From Mesostigma viride (taxonomy: Eukaryota > Streptophyta > Mesostigmatophyceae > Mesostigmatales > Mesostigmataceae), in NCBI GenBank assembly GCA_009746045.1, contig RPFO01000231.1, forward strand, positions 2,306,900 to 2,370,899: 64,000 nt of DNA. The letters are read 5' to 3'. Under the pieces are notes generated by a model. The model saw nothing but the letters and a program-made list of their open reading frames with translations, was not told where the DNA came from and did not search any database. Numbering within the stretch: the stretch's first letter is position 1; each line of letters starts with the position of its first letter. Positions 20,372 through 32,246 of this stretch are shown here, piece after piece. The position numbers and the translations under genes are program-made.

Positions 20372-21533
20372 GAAGGAAGGAAGGAAGGAAGGAAGGAAGG
20401 GAGGGAGGGAGGGAGGGAGGGAGGGAGGGAGGGAGGGAGGGAGGGAGGGAGGGAGGGAGGGAGGGAGGGAGAGGGAGGGAGGGAGGGAGGGAGGGAGGGA
20501 GGAGGGAGGGAGGGAGGGAGGGAGGGAGGGAGGGAGGGGGAGGGAGGGAGGGAGGGAGGGAGGGAGGGAGGGAGGGAGGGAGGGAGGGAGGGAGGGAGGG
20601 AGGGAGGGAGGGAGGGAGGGAGGGAGGGAGGGAGGGAGGGAGGAGGGAGGGAGGGAGGGAGGGAGGGAGGAGGGAGGAGGAGGGAGGGAGGGAGGGAGGG
20701 AGGGAGGGAGGGAGGGAGGGAGGGAGGGAGGGAGGGAGGGAGGGAGGGAGGGAGGGAGGGAGGGAGGGAGGGAAGGAGGAAGGAAGGAAGGAAGGAAGGA
20801 AGGAAGGAAGGAAGGAAGGAAGGAAGGAAGGAAGGAAGGAAGGAAGGAAGGAAGGAAGGAAGGAAGGAAGGAAGGAAGGAAGGAAGGAAGGAAGGAAGGA
20901 AGGAAGGAAGGAAGGAAGGAAGGAAGGAAGGAAGGAAGGAAGGAAGGAAGGAAGGAAGGAAGGAAGGAAGGAAGGAAGGAAGGAAGGAAGGAAGGAAGGA
21001 AGGAAGGAAGGAAGGAAGGAAGGAAGGAAGGAAGGAAGGAAGGAAGGAAGGAAGGAAGGAAGGAAGGAAGGAAGGAACGAACGAACAAACAAACAAACGA
21101 ACGAATGAACGAAGGCAGGCAGGGAGGGAGGGAGGGAGGGAGGGAGGGAGGGAGGGAGGGAGGGAGGGAGGAGGGAGGGAGGGAGGGAGGGAGGGAGGGA
21201 GGGAGGGAGGGAGGGAGGGAGGGAGGGAGGGAGGGAGGGAGGGAGGGAGGGAGGGAGGGAGGAGGGAGGGAGGGAGGGAGGGAGGGAGGGAGGGAGGGAG
21301 GGAGGGTGGGTGGGTGGGTGGGTGGGTGGGTGGGTGGGTGGTGGGTGGGTGGGTGGGTGGGTGGGTGGGTGGGTGCGTGGCTGGGTGGGTGGGTGGGTGG
21401 GTGGGTGGGTGGGTGGGTGGGTGGGTGGGTGGGTGGGTGGGTGCGTGGGTGCGTGGGTGCGTGGGTGCGTGGGTGCGTGGGTGCGTGGGTGCGTGGGTGT
21501 GTGGGTGCGTGGGAGTGTGGGTGGATAGATACT
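20372..21533. repeat. 1.16-kb polypurine tetranucleotide tract (GGAA/GGGA/GGGT)n
   Basis: Blocks in order: GGAA (20,372-20,400), GGGA (to ~20,772), GGAA (~20,773-21,076), a short GAAC/AAAC transition, GGGA (21,121-21,305), then GGGT degrading to GTGC (21,306-21,533). Long ORFs across it are artefacts. Confidence 0.98.
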
Positions 21534-21560
21534 GTCAGACAGATAATGAAGGCAACTCAC

Positions 21561-21620
21561 CAACACAAGTGTGATCAACGCAGAACTTGCCGCCAGAGCA
21601 GTGGGTGTCCTTGTCGCAGA
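21561..21620 (-). CDS. Cys4 module exon 10
   Basis: A 60-nt phase 1-1 exon, acceptor GTGCAG, donor G|GTGAGT. It codes for CDKDTHCSGGKFCVDHTC plus VG, spacing 5-5-4. It is the first Cys4 exon after CTLD exon 2 and resembles exon 8, which has the same place after CTLD exon 3. The polypurine tract ends 27 bp from its donor. Confidence 0.83.
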
Positions 21621-22421
21621 CTGCACGGAAAACGTCGGCAAATAATTGGGTATTATTGGGGATGCGACCATTCATTATTTCGCCACGGCGCCATGAATGC
21701 AGCAAGCACAGCGTGAACAGAAAACTATCATGGTGCGATTGTGCGGGCAGTTTCCCTAAACACATCGTGGAGGCAATCGCCCTAAACACCCAATGCGAGG
21801 AATCACCCGAAACACGCCGTGAGGACAATCGCCTTGAATACAGTCTCGAGAGGTGTGTGACCCTGAAGTCATTATGAGGAAGCTCCAGTGAAAGTGCGGG
21901 CGACTTGAGCAGGCATCATGAATAGTGATCACACATATCATGCTGTGGCGGTTGGCATTTCTACAACGGTAGGCCTAGCAAAAGCCGTCTGATGGCGCTA
22001 CTGGAACTGCAGGCAAAGTCCAACCATAAATAATGGCCTTTCCTAGCAAATTAAGCAGCAGGGCAAGCTTCTCCCAAAGCATGCAATACAACACTGGTTA
22101 GTGCTCAACACAGGTAAACGCAACGAAATGGCCCTTGCAGGCATTCGCCTGCCTCGGGTGTTCACTCCCGTTTGCGTTAACGTCTGTCAACCCATTCCAC
22201 TCGTCCCTCCCTCACACTGTTACATCCATCGAACTCCGCAATCCCCCAAGAATCCATAAACGTGCCGTGCAAAGCGTGGCATGTACCTAATGCCCCATGG
22301 GCAAGTCCAGGACATAAATATTCATTGAGAAGGATAATTTACGGAGGTGAGATCGGCATGCAACATATATCTCTCCATTGTGCTGATACAACTACCTATA
22401 TGTCCATAACTGCGCTGTATC

Positions 22422-22880
22422 TCCATGACACCCCCACCTCCATGACACCCCCACCTCCATGACACCCCCACCTCCATGACACCCCCACCTCCATGACACC
22501 CCCACCTCCATGACACCCCCACCTCCATGACACCCCCACCTCCATGACACCCCCACCTCCATGACACCCCCACCTCCATGACATCCCCACCTCCATGACA
22601 TCCCCACCTCCATGACACCCCCACCTCCATGACACCCCCACCTCCATGACACCCCCACCTCCATGACACCCTCACCTCCATGACACCCCCACCTCCATGA
22701 CACCCCCACCTCCATGACACCCCCACCTCCATGACACCCCCACCTCCATGACACCCCCACCTCCATGACACCCCCACCTCCATGACACCCCCACCTCCAT
22801 GACACCCCCACCTCCATGACACCCCCACCTCCATGACACCCCCACCTCCATGACACCCTCACCTCCATGACATCCCCAAC
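22422..22880. repeat. 17-bp minisatellite, ~27 copies
   Basis: The unit is CCATGACACCCCCACCT with rare C-to-T variants, lying in the intron between CTLD exon 2 and Cys4 exon 10. Its open frames (VSWRWGCHGGG) are repeat artefacts. Confidence 0.97.
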
Positions 22881-23160
22881 TCCACAAAACCTATATCTCC
22901 ATAACACCTATACCTCCATGATATACCAATCTATCCAAAATAATCACAACATCAGTCTGCAGCAATAAGCCTATGACAAAGATTACATCACACCTAGTAA
23001 GGCCCGTCAATGTTTAAAAACCAGGCTAGCCGTGTCCTGACGACTTCTATGTATCTACCACAAAAGCATGCGCTAGCCCTGCATGTTGGCCTCATGGCCT
23101 CCCCCCCTCCTCTCCCCCCCCCCCCCCCCCCCCTCTCCCCCTTTACGATGGCTTGCTTAC

Positions 23161-23559
23161 ATGGGTTGATCTGGCAAACAGCCAAGTACAATCCAGTGCC
23201 GTCGGTCATGACCCATTCTCCATCCTTGTTTATGAACACGAAGTCCACAGCGCCCGAATTCTGCGGCTCTGAAGCTGCCCAGTTGAAATACGTCGCCGGG
23301 CTCGCGTCCTGCCACCGGAACACGTCTTCGTCGTCAACGTCGCTGAGGCCGATGAAGCATTCATAGATTTTGCATGCGTCTCGCACCGCATCGTTCATGG
23401 CCACGCTGGTGATCTTCGCCAGGTGTCCCGGGTTGGAGGCCGAAGGCCACAGGCTGGCACAGGCGGAGGCCTGGTTGCTAATGTTACGTAAGTAGGTAAT
23501 AAGTTGAAGGCACCCGGCGGCGCTGTACGTCCAGCCATGCGGGCAGCCGTCGGTGAGAG
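23161..23559 (-). CDS. CTLD exon 2
   Basis: A 399-nt phase 1-1 exon, acceptor CTGCAG, donor T|GTAAGC with the same GTAAGCAAGC stretch as CTLD exon 1. It codes for DGCPHGWTYSAAGC, CASLWPSASNPGHLAKIT, ECFIGLSDVDDED, NWAASEPQN, EWVMTDGT and AVCQINP. It is the closest paralogue of CTLD exon 1. A C-rich run (23,101-23,145) lies just beyond the donor. Confidence 0.9.
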
Positions 23560-24039
23560 CTGCAGGCAACAGCACATGTCGTGTGAGACAAGTGTGTGCG
23601 CGGATAGGATACCCGATCTCATGCATGAGGAATTAGAAGAGGAAAGAAACAGGGGGGTGCCCGGCCAGTGCCGCGCCTAATTGGCAGACAAGTGAGGGCT
23701 GAGCATCGGACGGGGGCCGGCCCAGTGGCAGGCGGGTGGCGTAGGGGATCAGGGCATAAGGGGTGCCATGAAGGGGCTCTACCACCCATGCATGCTGAGA
23801 CACAGATAAGCTGATGTGAGCACACCAGCTTGTCTGGCGCCAAGGGAGGAAAGCGCAACCGCCAAGGGAGGCAACGCAAACAAAACAACGACCATCGCAA
23901 GAATGTAGCCATCAAGATTTGCACTTTATATCTTTGCTACTGGTGTGTGCATGCATGCATGCGCGTACATCAACTGAGTAAATTAACCTAAATTTGAATG
24001 CGCGCACACACACATATCTCAAGTCCCCCGTACCTCAAG

Positions 24040-24275
24040 CCGTCAAGTCACATACGGGCGACTACACTCACTACCCGCTAGTGCCCCTACACTCTAGACT
24101 GTGTACACTTATCTCAAGTCCCCCACATACGGGCGACTACACTCGCTACCCGCTAGTGCCCCTACACTCTAGACTGTGTACACATATCTCAAGCCCCCCA
24201 CATACGTGGGACTACACTCGCTACCCGCTAGTGCCCCTACACTCTAGACTGTGTACACATATCTCAAGTCACCCA
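24040..24275. repeat. ~75-bp tandem repeat x3
   Basis: Three copies of a unit containing CTACCCGCTAGTGCCCCTAC and TAGACTGTGTACACATATC, ending near CACACACTGG. Confidence 0.92.
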
Positions 24276-24902
24276 CACACACACTGGCTGCGATCGTGTT
24301 GCCAGCAGCTGCTGCGTTAGAAGGTCACATCGCTGCATTTAGTGGTTTCAGAAGGCAGCGACGAATGCAAAAGCAGTTCCGGCCTCGCAAGTGATTGGTA
24401 TGGATATTGCCGCAGGCTCAGATATATCTCCACGCTCGGGGCCCCCAGTATAGTGTAGTGTATTGCACGGACATCATACCAGGCATCACTGCAATAGCTG
24501 CTAACAGCAGAAACAAGCACGTCGCCATCTGAGCCTCCGTCATCAGCGGCATCTGTACACACACCGGTCAGACTACTAAGCTTGTTAAATGACAGCAGCC
24601 TGTGCCATTCTGCATACAGTCTGGCACACTCGACAGCACACCTATGTATGGTGCCACGCAGCGTCTACGACAGCAGCACGATTCTGCGTACTGGCATGCT
24701 GTAATGCCCCACACACATCCACGCAACCGCATCACCTGCAACGAAACACCAACAGACCCCATCCCTGGGGTGGCCCGACCATACCTGCCTTTATAAGCTA
24801 CTATATACCCGTCTCAGGCTACTTTTTACCTGTCTCATAAATGTAGCCAAAGACAGACACTTAATCCGCACCAGCTGCTATTCGGCGGCGGAATGCACGT
24901 AC

Positions 24903-24962
24903 CCACGCAGGTATTGGAGAAGCAGATCTCATCGCTGGCGCAGTCGTCGCTGTTTCGGCAGT
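24903..24962 (-). CDS. Cys4 module exon 9
   Basis: A 60-nt phase 1-1 exon, acceptor TGCAG, donor G|GTACGT. It codes for CRNSDDCASDEICFSNTC plus VG. It is the last exon 3' of the hAT insertion and pairs with exon 8 across the transposon to complete the unit that begins with CTLD exon 3. Confidence 0.83.
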
Positions 24963-25374
24963 CTGCATAAGTACACCAGGAGAGCTCCATCCCATCCACA
25001 GACAGCAGTCATCACGTCAACAAGTTAAGAGGCCTGCGAGGGCGAGCAGCATCTCATGGAGGGTTTCATGAAGGGACGCGCAAGAGCTTGCCGTCCAAGC
25101 AGCCAACTGCCCACGCACAGGAGGCTGCATTTGCGAAACGAAGCACGAAGGAACGTAAGCGTGGCCAGGGATGCATATGGCGAGCAGATGCAGTGCTCGC
25201 AAAGACCAGGGAGTCAATCGTGTGGCAGGTGTGCCATGCGGCATGGCAAGGGTGTACAGGCGAGGGGTGTACGGGCCGCAAGCAGCCATTGATAGGATGA
25301 GACCTCCCTCTGTGACACGGGCTTTAATTCATGCGGGATGCAGACGACATGGTGATGATGAATAGCGAGCCGAA

Positions 25375-25724
25375 CAATAGATAGCAAGCACAATGGCAGA
25401 TAGCGAGGCGACTAAAAGATTGCGAGCCCAATAATGGATAGTGAGCCAAATAATAGATAGCGAGCCCAATAGCGGATAGCGAGCTGACTAATAGATAGCA
25501 AGCCCAGTATTGATAGCGAGCCGATCAAATGAAAGATAGTGGGCCCAGTAACGGATAGCGAGCCAAATGATAGATAGTGGATCCAGTATAGTGGATGGCG
25601 AGCCAAATACTAGAAAGCGAGCCCGATCATGGATAGCAAGCCAAGCGAATAATAGATATCAGGCCCATTAATGAATAGCGAGCCGTTTGAAATAGATATC
25701 GGGCCCAATGACGGGTAGTGAGTC
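25375..25724. repeat. Degenerate tandem repeat, GATAGCGAGCC motif
   Basis: Irregular copies (~25-35 bp) of AATGGATAGCGAGCCC with substitutions. The motif resumes immediately right of the hAT element (38,257-38,270), showing that the transposon inserted into this array. Confidence 0.85.
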
Positions 25725-25732
25725 GTATAATG
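25725..25732. repeat. 8-bp target duplication of the hAT element, left copy
   Basis: GTATAATG precedes the inverted end at 25,733, and the identical octamer follows the other end at 38,249-38,256. Confidence 0.88.
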
Positions 25733-25769
25733 CAGTGTTTCTGCTAACGCACCGGTACCGGTAATTCTC

Positions 25770-26005
25770 CGGTAATTACCGGTGCCCCCCCGGCCGACCG
25801 GTAAGCCCCCCCCGGCCGACCGGTATGCTATATGCCAAGCAGGAAACCCCCCCCGGCCGACCGGTATGCTATATGTCAAGCAGGAAAACCCCCCCGACCG
25901 ACCGGTATGCTGTGTTCAGAGCAGGAAACCCCCCCCGGCCGACCGGTAAGCCATCCCCGGGCTGACCTGGTCGACCGGGAAGCAAATAATGCCGGCCGGG
26001 GTTCC
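25770..26005. repeat. GC-rich ~45-52-bp subterminal repeats in the hAT element
   Basis: Four degenerate copies containing CCCCCCCGGCCGACCGGTA followed by ATGCTATATG..AAGCAGGAAA. Subterminal repeats of this type often bind hAT transposase; that role is inference. Confidence 0.8.
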
Positions 26006-26811
26006 CCGGTTTCCCCGTCAGACAAACCCGGTACTTATATACTGACTATTACAAAATATCAATTTCGATTACTATATGTTACTATTCCCGGCACTTACAA
26101 ATAGTTTGCACATTGCTGCCATGCTAACACCTCCACCGAATGTAAATTCCGACACAGCAGAGCCCTGCTGAATGCCCGACGAAAACCAGTGCGCCAGGGC
26201 ATGGAATCTCGCGACGGTCCTATCGTAGCTACAGCACAAGATACCTTACTGATGAGGTTAAAATAGTAGTGCGTGACCCTCAGATGCAGTATTAAAAAAA
26301 TAATCATGGGCAACGGCTCGTCAAGGCTAGGCGAATTTGCACAAACATTGCTCGCTCGCGACTTCAGTTGTCGTTGTTGTTGCCCACTTATATTACCGGT
26401 GTGAGCTTGACCAGCACAAATCTCGTTGTTGACTTGTTGTTGATGTTGATGTTGAGTTGAGTTGAACATTGGACGTGCTAACAACTACTGTTCATCGAGG
26501 AGGGGCTAAAGAACAAGTTTCAACTTCAATTTGTGAGCAAATAGATTATCCGTACCCAAGTAACAAAAGGCGTGGCGCGGTGCAGATCTGACCCTATAAC
26601 GAATGGGTCAGCACTCAGCACTTGGCAGCCGGCAATTCCCCAGTCTGTCAAGTGCGTAGACTTGAGCGGGTAACAAATGCGCTGCAGAATGCCTGCAGCA
26701 GTAGGTACGCAACACGATGTAAAGGTGCTGAGCCGCTAAACGATGCATAAAGTTCACGGCAATCGAGCCAGCTGACTTTGTTTTGCGTGTTTTCTAATCC
26801 TACATTTTTCG

Positions 26812-26816
26812 ATAGT
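26812..26816. repeat. 5-bp target duplication of element C, left copy
   Basis: ATAGT here and at 37,470-37,474 flank the LTRs exactly. Confidence 0.92.
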
Positions 26817-27470
26817 ATTTGCGCAGCAACTCGTCAGCAGAGCTTGTGAGCTCCTGGTCCTTGCCGGCTGGAATGACCCTAGGCTGCTGGCTAGCAACCT
26901 TTATCCTCACACCAGGCCTACGACCCTCGATAGGCTCGCCACTCGTCGTGACGACCAAGGTTCGTGTGTGAAGACGCTCGTTGCCTCGTTGAGCCTCGAG
27001 CTATATGCAACCTCGTTCCATCCTTGTTCCTCGGTCATGAGCAACGCTGGGCAACGCTACATTGCCAGAGCCTCGTATCGCTGCCCTGCATCCTTGTTGC
27101 AGGCAGCATACAGGAATCTCTGGCTATCCTGTGTCTAGGACAGCACAGGACCTGCCACAGTCCTGCAAGGACTTACATCCTTGCAGACCTGCTGGCTGGT
27201 TACTGGCTTCTACTAGCCACAGTACCGTTGAGCCCTCAGTACACTGTGTCCCAGTCACGTGAGAGTACAGGCTAAGCCTGTGCAGGCACGGCCTGCCACG
27301 TGTCCTGTCCACTATGCCCTGAGTGTGCCCCGCCCTCGCCCACCGGTCGGCAGTACTTCGGGACTTGATAACTTTCTAGTCCCTTGTCTGTTCTAGGCGG
27401 TTGACACGGCGTTGGAAAGGTCTCCTCAACCTGCATCCATCTAGCACATTGGTGCCCCAATATGCTAACT
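26817..27470 (-). repeat. 3' LTR of element C
   Basis: 654 bp, identical by eye to the 5' LTR of C and to the 3' LTR of A. Confidence 0.93.
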
Positions 27471-27937
27471 CCAACCCTTTCTTGTTTTGGAGCTTGGACC
27501 AGCCTGAGAACCTATCAGCCACTGTCCCCACAAGCCTTTAGACATCTGATCCCTCCCAGAGACCAGACCTGCCTTTTCTTTTGGAACCTGAGGTGCCTCC
27601 AAATATTAGCTAGGCCTGCTCATTGGTTCAAAGGTTGCCCTCTGACCCACATGACATCCCAACCCTTTCTTTGGGAACCTGGTGTAGATTAAAGTTAGGT
27701 CTTCACTTAGTCAGAGGAGTTTGGATAGAGGAGTCCATGAACGTACTATTGTGAGTTCCTGGTCATCCAGTTATCACAGGCGCCCGTTCATATGGCGCCC
27801 GCCACGGAGCCTCCTTTATCTTTTAAATCCTTCCAAAGACTGAGAGAGCCCTGACAAATGTTAGCCAACACATGGGGAGCCCATGTCCTCACTGAGGGAT
27901 AAACTCAGGATTCATACATGCCAGGCTGAGGTCAGCT

Positions 27938-27952
27938 GGGGAATCGAACCCC
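27938..27952 (-). promoter_or_regulatory. T-arm / B-box-like motif in element C 3' UTR
   Basis: The same GGGGTTCGATTCCCC hairpin as in element A, ~480 bp before the 3' LTR. Confidence 0.55.
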
Positions 27953-28407
27953 ACCCCATCTCCTCCAGGTTTGGATCAGTTCCTGGAACTGAGCATCACA
28001 AACAACAAAACATGACAATAACAAGATTATGTTTTATTATAAAGGAGTATAACCCATAGTGAGGCCCCTGGCAACCACGTCCAACATGGTCACACAACCA
28101 GGGATTTTATTAGCATGCAACAGGTTGGTTACAGAGAATATATACAAATGTACAGCAACCTGTGAGAGCCAACACTTGGGCTGCCCTTGCAGGGTCCATT
28201 CCATGAAGACCCAAGGCCCATTACATAGTCCTTAAGACTCTTCTGCAGCTCCATGACAGAGCCAGGCGAAATTCTCAGCCAGGGGAGTGACTCCACCCTG
28301 ACCCCTGTCCAGCAGAGTGTGTCTGAACTCTGAAGGACCTGCTGTCAGCCACCACGTGGCTGCCCAGCCCACTGGGATGCCTCCCACCTAGAGCAAGGCT
28401 GTTTGGT

Positions 28408-29577
28408 CTACTCTGGCCCTCCCCCCTTGGAGGCCATGAGCCCACGAAGCAAAGGGTATTGCAGCTCAGCCTTCTCCTCCAGCTTGGTGAGAGCATCTGC
28501 AGGGTTGTCCACGCCAGCCACATGTTCAATGTTAGCTAAGCAAGACATTTCCTTGAGCAACAAATAATCAAGGTCCCTGCTCCTGGCCAGCTGCCTGTGC
28601 ACAAACTGCACCATGCCCATGCTGTCAGTTCTTACCAGTGTGTGCATCTGCAACCGACAGGAAGCCACTTGACATAGCTGGTAAAATAGCTCCCTCAAGT
28701 AAAGAGCAGTATGTACATAGCCCTTCACAGATTGCCCTGCACTCAGCAATGTCACTGCTGGGAGTTACCCTGTTTTGCAACCGACTGTACCAGCAGACCA
28801 GAGAGGACTGTTCCTGCACCAGGGATATTAATGCTGCTGCACGGCCCCTGACCTCTGTGACCTTCCTACTATCCATAGAACTGTCCACATAGAGCATCAT
28901 GTCAAAAGGCCTGTACAAATCCAAAGGACCCAGCATGAGAGGGGGAGACATGCGAACAGCCTCTACCACTCTCTCAGCACCCACCTCAACCAGTTGGGAA
29001 TCGGTCAACCGACTCAGGACCAACAGGTCAGGAGCACAAATGCTGGCCAGCCATGCCAACATACCTCGTATTGTTGCACATCTGGCCTGGGTGATGGGCT
29101 CCTGCAAGGCATCTATGATCTGCTGAGGATAATCCTTACTCCAGCTGGATGGACCATGTACCCTGCTGTTGAACCAAGGTCGCCTGCATTCCACAAAACA
29201 CCATGGGCTCATTCTCAACCATGTACTGGATCTTACCCAGTTCAAACCGTTTCTGGATCCTGGCCAGAGTCAACTCTTGCCAAGTGGGATGGCCCAGGAG
29301 ATGCAGATCATCACCATGCAGGGAGGCAAACGCTGGCAGCCCCTCATAGCTACCTTGAAACAGACAAGGATCAACTGGAGAGACTGAGAGACCACAGACA
29401 GACCTGAGGTACTTCTCCAAGCTCTTCCTCCAGATGATGGGACTCGATCTAAGGCCTTCCACGCCTTTGAGAATCCTCAAATACCTCGTCTTCAGCTCTG
29501 CCCTCCACACTGCAGGCACCTTAACAAAGAAAGGGGGTATTGTGCGCCAAGTATCCTGTGCTTCCTGCTGATCACCC
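28408..29577 (-). pseudogene. RT (C-terminal half) and RNase H of element C
   Basis: Continues RT from KGDQQEAQDTW after the TTAA transposon, with SLHGDDLHLL intact. It then shifts frame at ~29,135 (five bases fewer than A after CTGGAG) and again at ~28,712 (four extra bases, GTACATAC). It ends with the RNase H tail GVDNPADALTK and a stop at 28,408. Confidence 0.85.
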
Positions 29578-29581
29578 TTAA
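29578..29581. repeat. TTAA target duplication, left copy
   Basis: TTAA here and at 32,243-32,246. Removing one copy plus the insert restores the RT codons FLKGD as in element A. Confidence 0.9.
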
Positions 29582-29899
29582 GGGGACGTGCGCCCGCCGA
29601 ATTTTTTGGCGCCAAAAAAATTCGCGGTACCGCCGTGAAGTGAAAAGTGGGTGCACGGTGCGCGCACCCCTTGCGGAAGTGGCCATGGCGACTGCGTTTA
29701 GGCGAAACTAGCAATGTCGGGCTAGAGAAACGCAAAACAAATGCTCGAATGTTGAAGACGATGATTTAATGATGTTGGGTTGTGGCGGCAAGTAGCTGGT
29801 TTACAATATCGCTGCTTTCTTTTACTGCCATCGGCATGGGGGGTAGACTGCATTTTTTGGTCGCGCGGAATAAAATAGAATTCGTGATAGCGGCAGTGA

Positions 29900-31150
29900 A
29901 TTCGCAGTTTTGGGGGTTGTTCTGACCGTGAAGCAGGCGTTAATATCGGTTGCATCGAATTCTAAACCGAGCTGGTGCTTTTTGCCAGATTTTCGGCCTT
30001 TATCGGTAAGTAATTGTTCAGACCTGCGCAGTGCGTGTCTGACCTGTCCATGGAATAACCGCTGTTGTTGCGCGCCTGGGCGAGGGATTTACGAGGGCGA
30101 GGTACAGATTTGTCGCGAATGTTATCGGCTATCAGTGCTTTCTTCTATGAGCTCATCGTTCGAGTTTTTTTGGGTTCTTTTTGGGCAGTTTCCGCCAGCT
30201 AGCTCGCCGTCGCTTGCCGTTGTGTTGTCGAATACCTGGCAGCTTTAGATTGTTTTCGTCGATGTCGTGATCAGGGCCGCTTCAGTCGCAACCTATAGCT
30301 CTTCGGGAAGGTTTAAGGCATTTCATAAAACGTGTTCTGGCAAGGATGTTGTGCGTATGGACGCTTCTTGTTGTGTGAGAGTGACGCACCCTCTCTTCGC
30401 AGCGGCATCACAGCGCTCATGCGCTGGAGGGCCGCCAATGGTTTCTTTCCATTTTATCGTGCAGGGGAGGAAGTGTTTGATTGACGATTATGTTGGAGAT
30501 ATTGCATTTGTGTGACTGCATGTAGATAGCTACCACCATTGGTTTATTTGAGCTTTCCCTTGATATCATCATGTGAAAAGACTGCCATGTGCTGAGCCAA
30601 CCATGGTTGACATGGTTGAGTGCATGCAAGCTTTGTATGCCATGATCTCCTTGGTTCCTTGCCCTCCATAGTTCCAGTTTGTTGCCCATCTCAGGTAGGG
30701 CAGTTCAGGAGTTGTTGCTGTTTTGGTTAGCTTGGTTGGCATAAACCTTACACTCTAACCTGGGAGAAACATAGAAAATGCTGGTAAGGCATTTTAGTGC
30801 CATCATCATTATTGCTATTCACATGCTTATAAGTCTGGCCATGCTCGAGGTACGGTTAAGGGCTATGAGGTGTGTGGCCACCCCTGTGTACTTCATAACA
30901 TATTCAGCATGTATTTGATGCATGTTGGATGGCATGTAAAGTGTAATTGTGTTTATACTTGGTTACTGAGTGGTCCTTAGCGCCTGTCCGGTGGTCGTCT
31001 AGGAAACTCATCAGTGCGTGTCACAGTGACCCCCAACCTTGAGCATGTGTCGTCATCAGTGTGTAATAGTTATTTATATGTGCTTTTGGTCATAGATTTG
31101 CCGAGTTCTAATCATTGAGTTTACAAGGTAACCTTGGGTTGAGTATAGTG
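29900..31150. other. Interior of the TTAA transposon without an assignable gene
   Basis: Several short plus-strand frames occur (29,910-30,248 is the longest, Cys-rich around CPWNNRCCCAPG), with intron-like T-rich sequence between. They may be exons of a captured or decayed gene, but I cannot join them with confidence. Confidence 0.4.
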
Positions 31151-31259
31151 TATGCTCTCTTGGCATGTATGCCTAGCGATCGTGTTGCTATGCTTGCGCT
31201 TGCAAGGTTGGCCATGCCGAGGGCAGGTAAGGGCAGATGAGGTGCCTAGCTGTTTGCTT

Positions 31260-31727
31260 ATGGGTGTAGACACCTCCCCCGCTGCCCTTGCACAGCTGGA
31301 TGAGCTGAGGAACAAGAGGAAGCCAGCAGGTGGTCAAGAAGACGCTAGAGTACAAGGCTGAGGCAGCCCGGGCGTGGCATGTGAAGCGTGGCCATCGCTG
31401 GGATGAGGGCAAGGTAGATGCCCAGAGGGGCCAGGTCACCTACAGCAAGGGGGTGCACTATGGGGGTGTGGGGGCTGCTACTGGGGGGCGGGGGCGGGCA
31501 GCAATGAGGATGATGATGACACTGCACACATCCCTTGCTTGCGCTGCTCTAAGACCGATGCATCTGATGATGACCCTTTCTTGCTGTGCAGCACACCCGG
31601 GTGCGATGGGGGGCTCCACCTGAGCTGCACGGTCCCTCTCCTGCCCAGCGTACCTGATGGGGACTGGTTCTGCCCAGTTTGCTGTGGGGAAGACTGTGAT
31701 GATGGCAGTGATAGTGACAGTGACTAG
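31260..31727 (+). CDS. PHD-finger protein fragment in the TTAA transposon
   Basis: The last ~75 codons (about 31,504-31,727) read an acidic NEDDDD stretch, then CLRC, CSTPGC, GLHLSC and WFCPVC, which is the C4HC3 zinc pattern of a PHD finger, and end in an acidic DDGSDSDSD tail before a stop. PHD fingers usually read histone H3 tails. Upstream, a frame with MGVDTSPAALAQLDELRNKR and one with EYKAEAARAWHVKRGHRW lie in other registers, so introns or frameshifts intervene. It could be a captured host fragment or the C-terminal zinc domain of the element's own protein. Confidence 0.6.
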
Positions 31728-32246
31728 TATAATGGACGCCCAGGTGGCATGCTGCCAAAGAGCATAACTTCCACACCGCTTGTCCAAATGCAGCCAGATT
31801 TTGCCAGCGTGTGTGTCGATGACTAATGGAATTTTGAATATCATGTTTGGCCCATTTCACATGTGTTTGGTATTTTATTATTTTTGGCATGTGTGAAAAA
31901 CAGCGTTTTTGTACTTGCAAGAGCATAAAAATTCTAAAGCATGTCAGATATGGGTTGTGAGTGGCTCTAATTTTTGGCCACCCACGACCTGCTTGGACAA
32001 TATCATGCCTGGCCTGAATTGATGTGTGCATTGGCTGGGGCATACTGTGCCCTAATTAGCGTCTTTTTCTATTTTTAGCGCGATACCGGCGCGTGGTTGG
32101 GGGTAGAACCTTCAATGAATGCATGGATAACTCACTAAACATGTTATTTAGGGCCCCTAATCATGGCTGGGCATAATTCAATTGAATTCATATTGAAACA
32201 AGTGTATTCCAGTTTTGGGGGGTTTTGGTGGCACACCTCCCCTTAA

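Larger units (their letters stand above)
29582..32242. mobile_element. TTAA-target DNA transposon (piggyBac/Kolobok-like) inside element C
   Basis: A 2,661-bp insert flanked by TTAA. Imperfect inverted ends: GGGGACGTGCGCC on the left against GGGGAGGTGTGCC on the right (11 of 13). A near-palindrome TTTTTTGGCGCCAAAAAA lies 16 bp inside the left end. No transposase was recognised; the only domain found is the PHD finger at ~31,504-31,727. TTAA targets are typical of piggyBac and Kolobok, and these ends do not distinguish them. Confidence 0.8.

Noticed and set aside
21306..21533. Telomere-like (GGGT)n array
   Set aside because: Grades into GGGA and GTGC blocks and lies inside a gene; not a telomeric repeat with a constant unit.
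20289..21716. Long ORFs of up to 460 codons on both strands (PSLPPSL, GGREGGR)
   Set aside because: They are translations of the tetranucleotide satellite, open in all frames because the repeat lacks stops.
22322..22907. Overlapping ORFs of VSWRWGCHGGG repeats
   Set aside because: 17-bp minisatellite read in three frames.
24317..24762. Short minus-strand ORFs between Cys4 exon 9 and the tandem repeat
   Set aside because: No cysteine pattern, splice sites or domain; consistent with random open frames.
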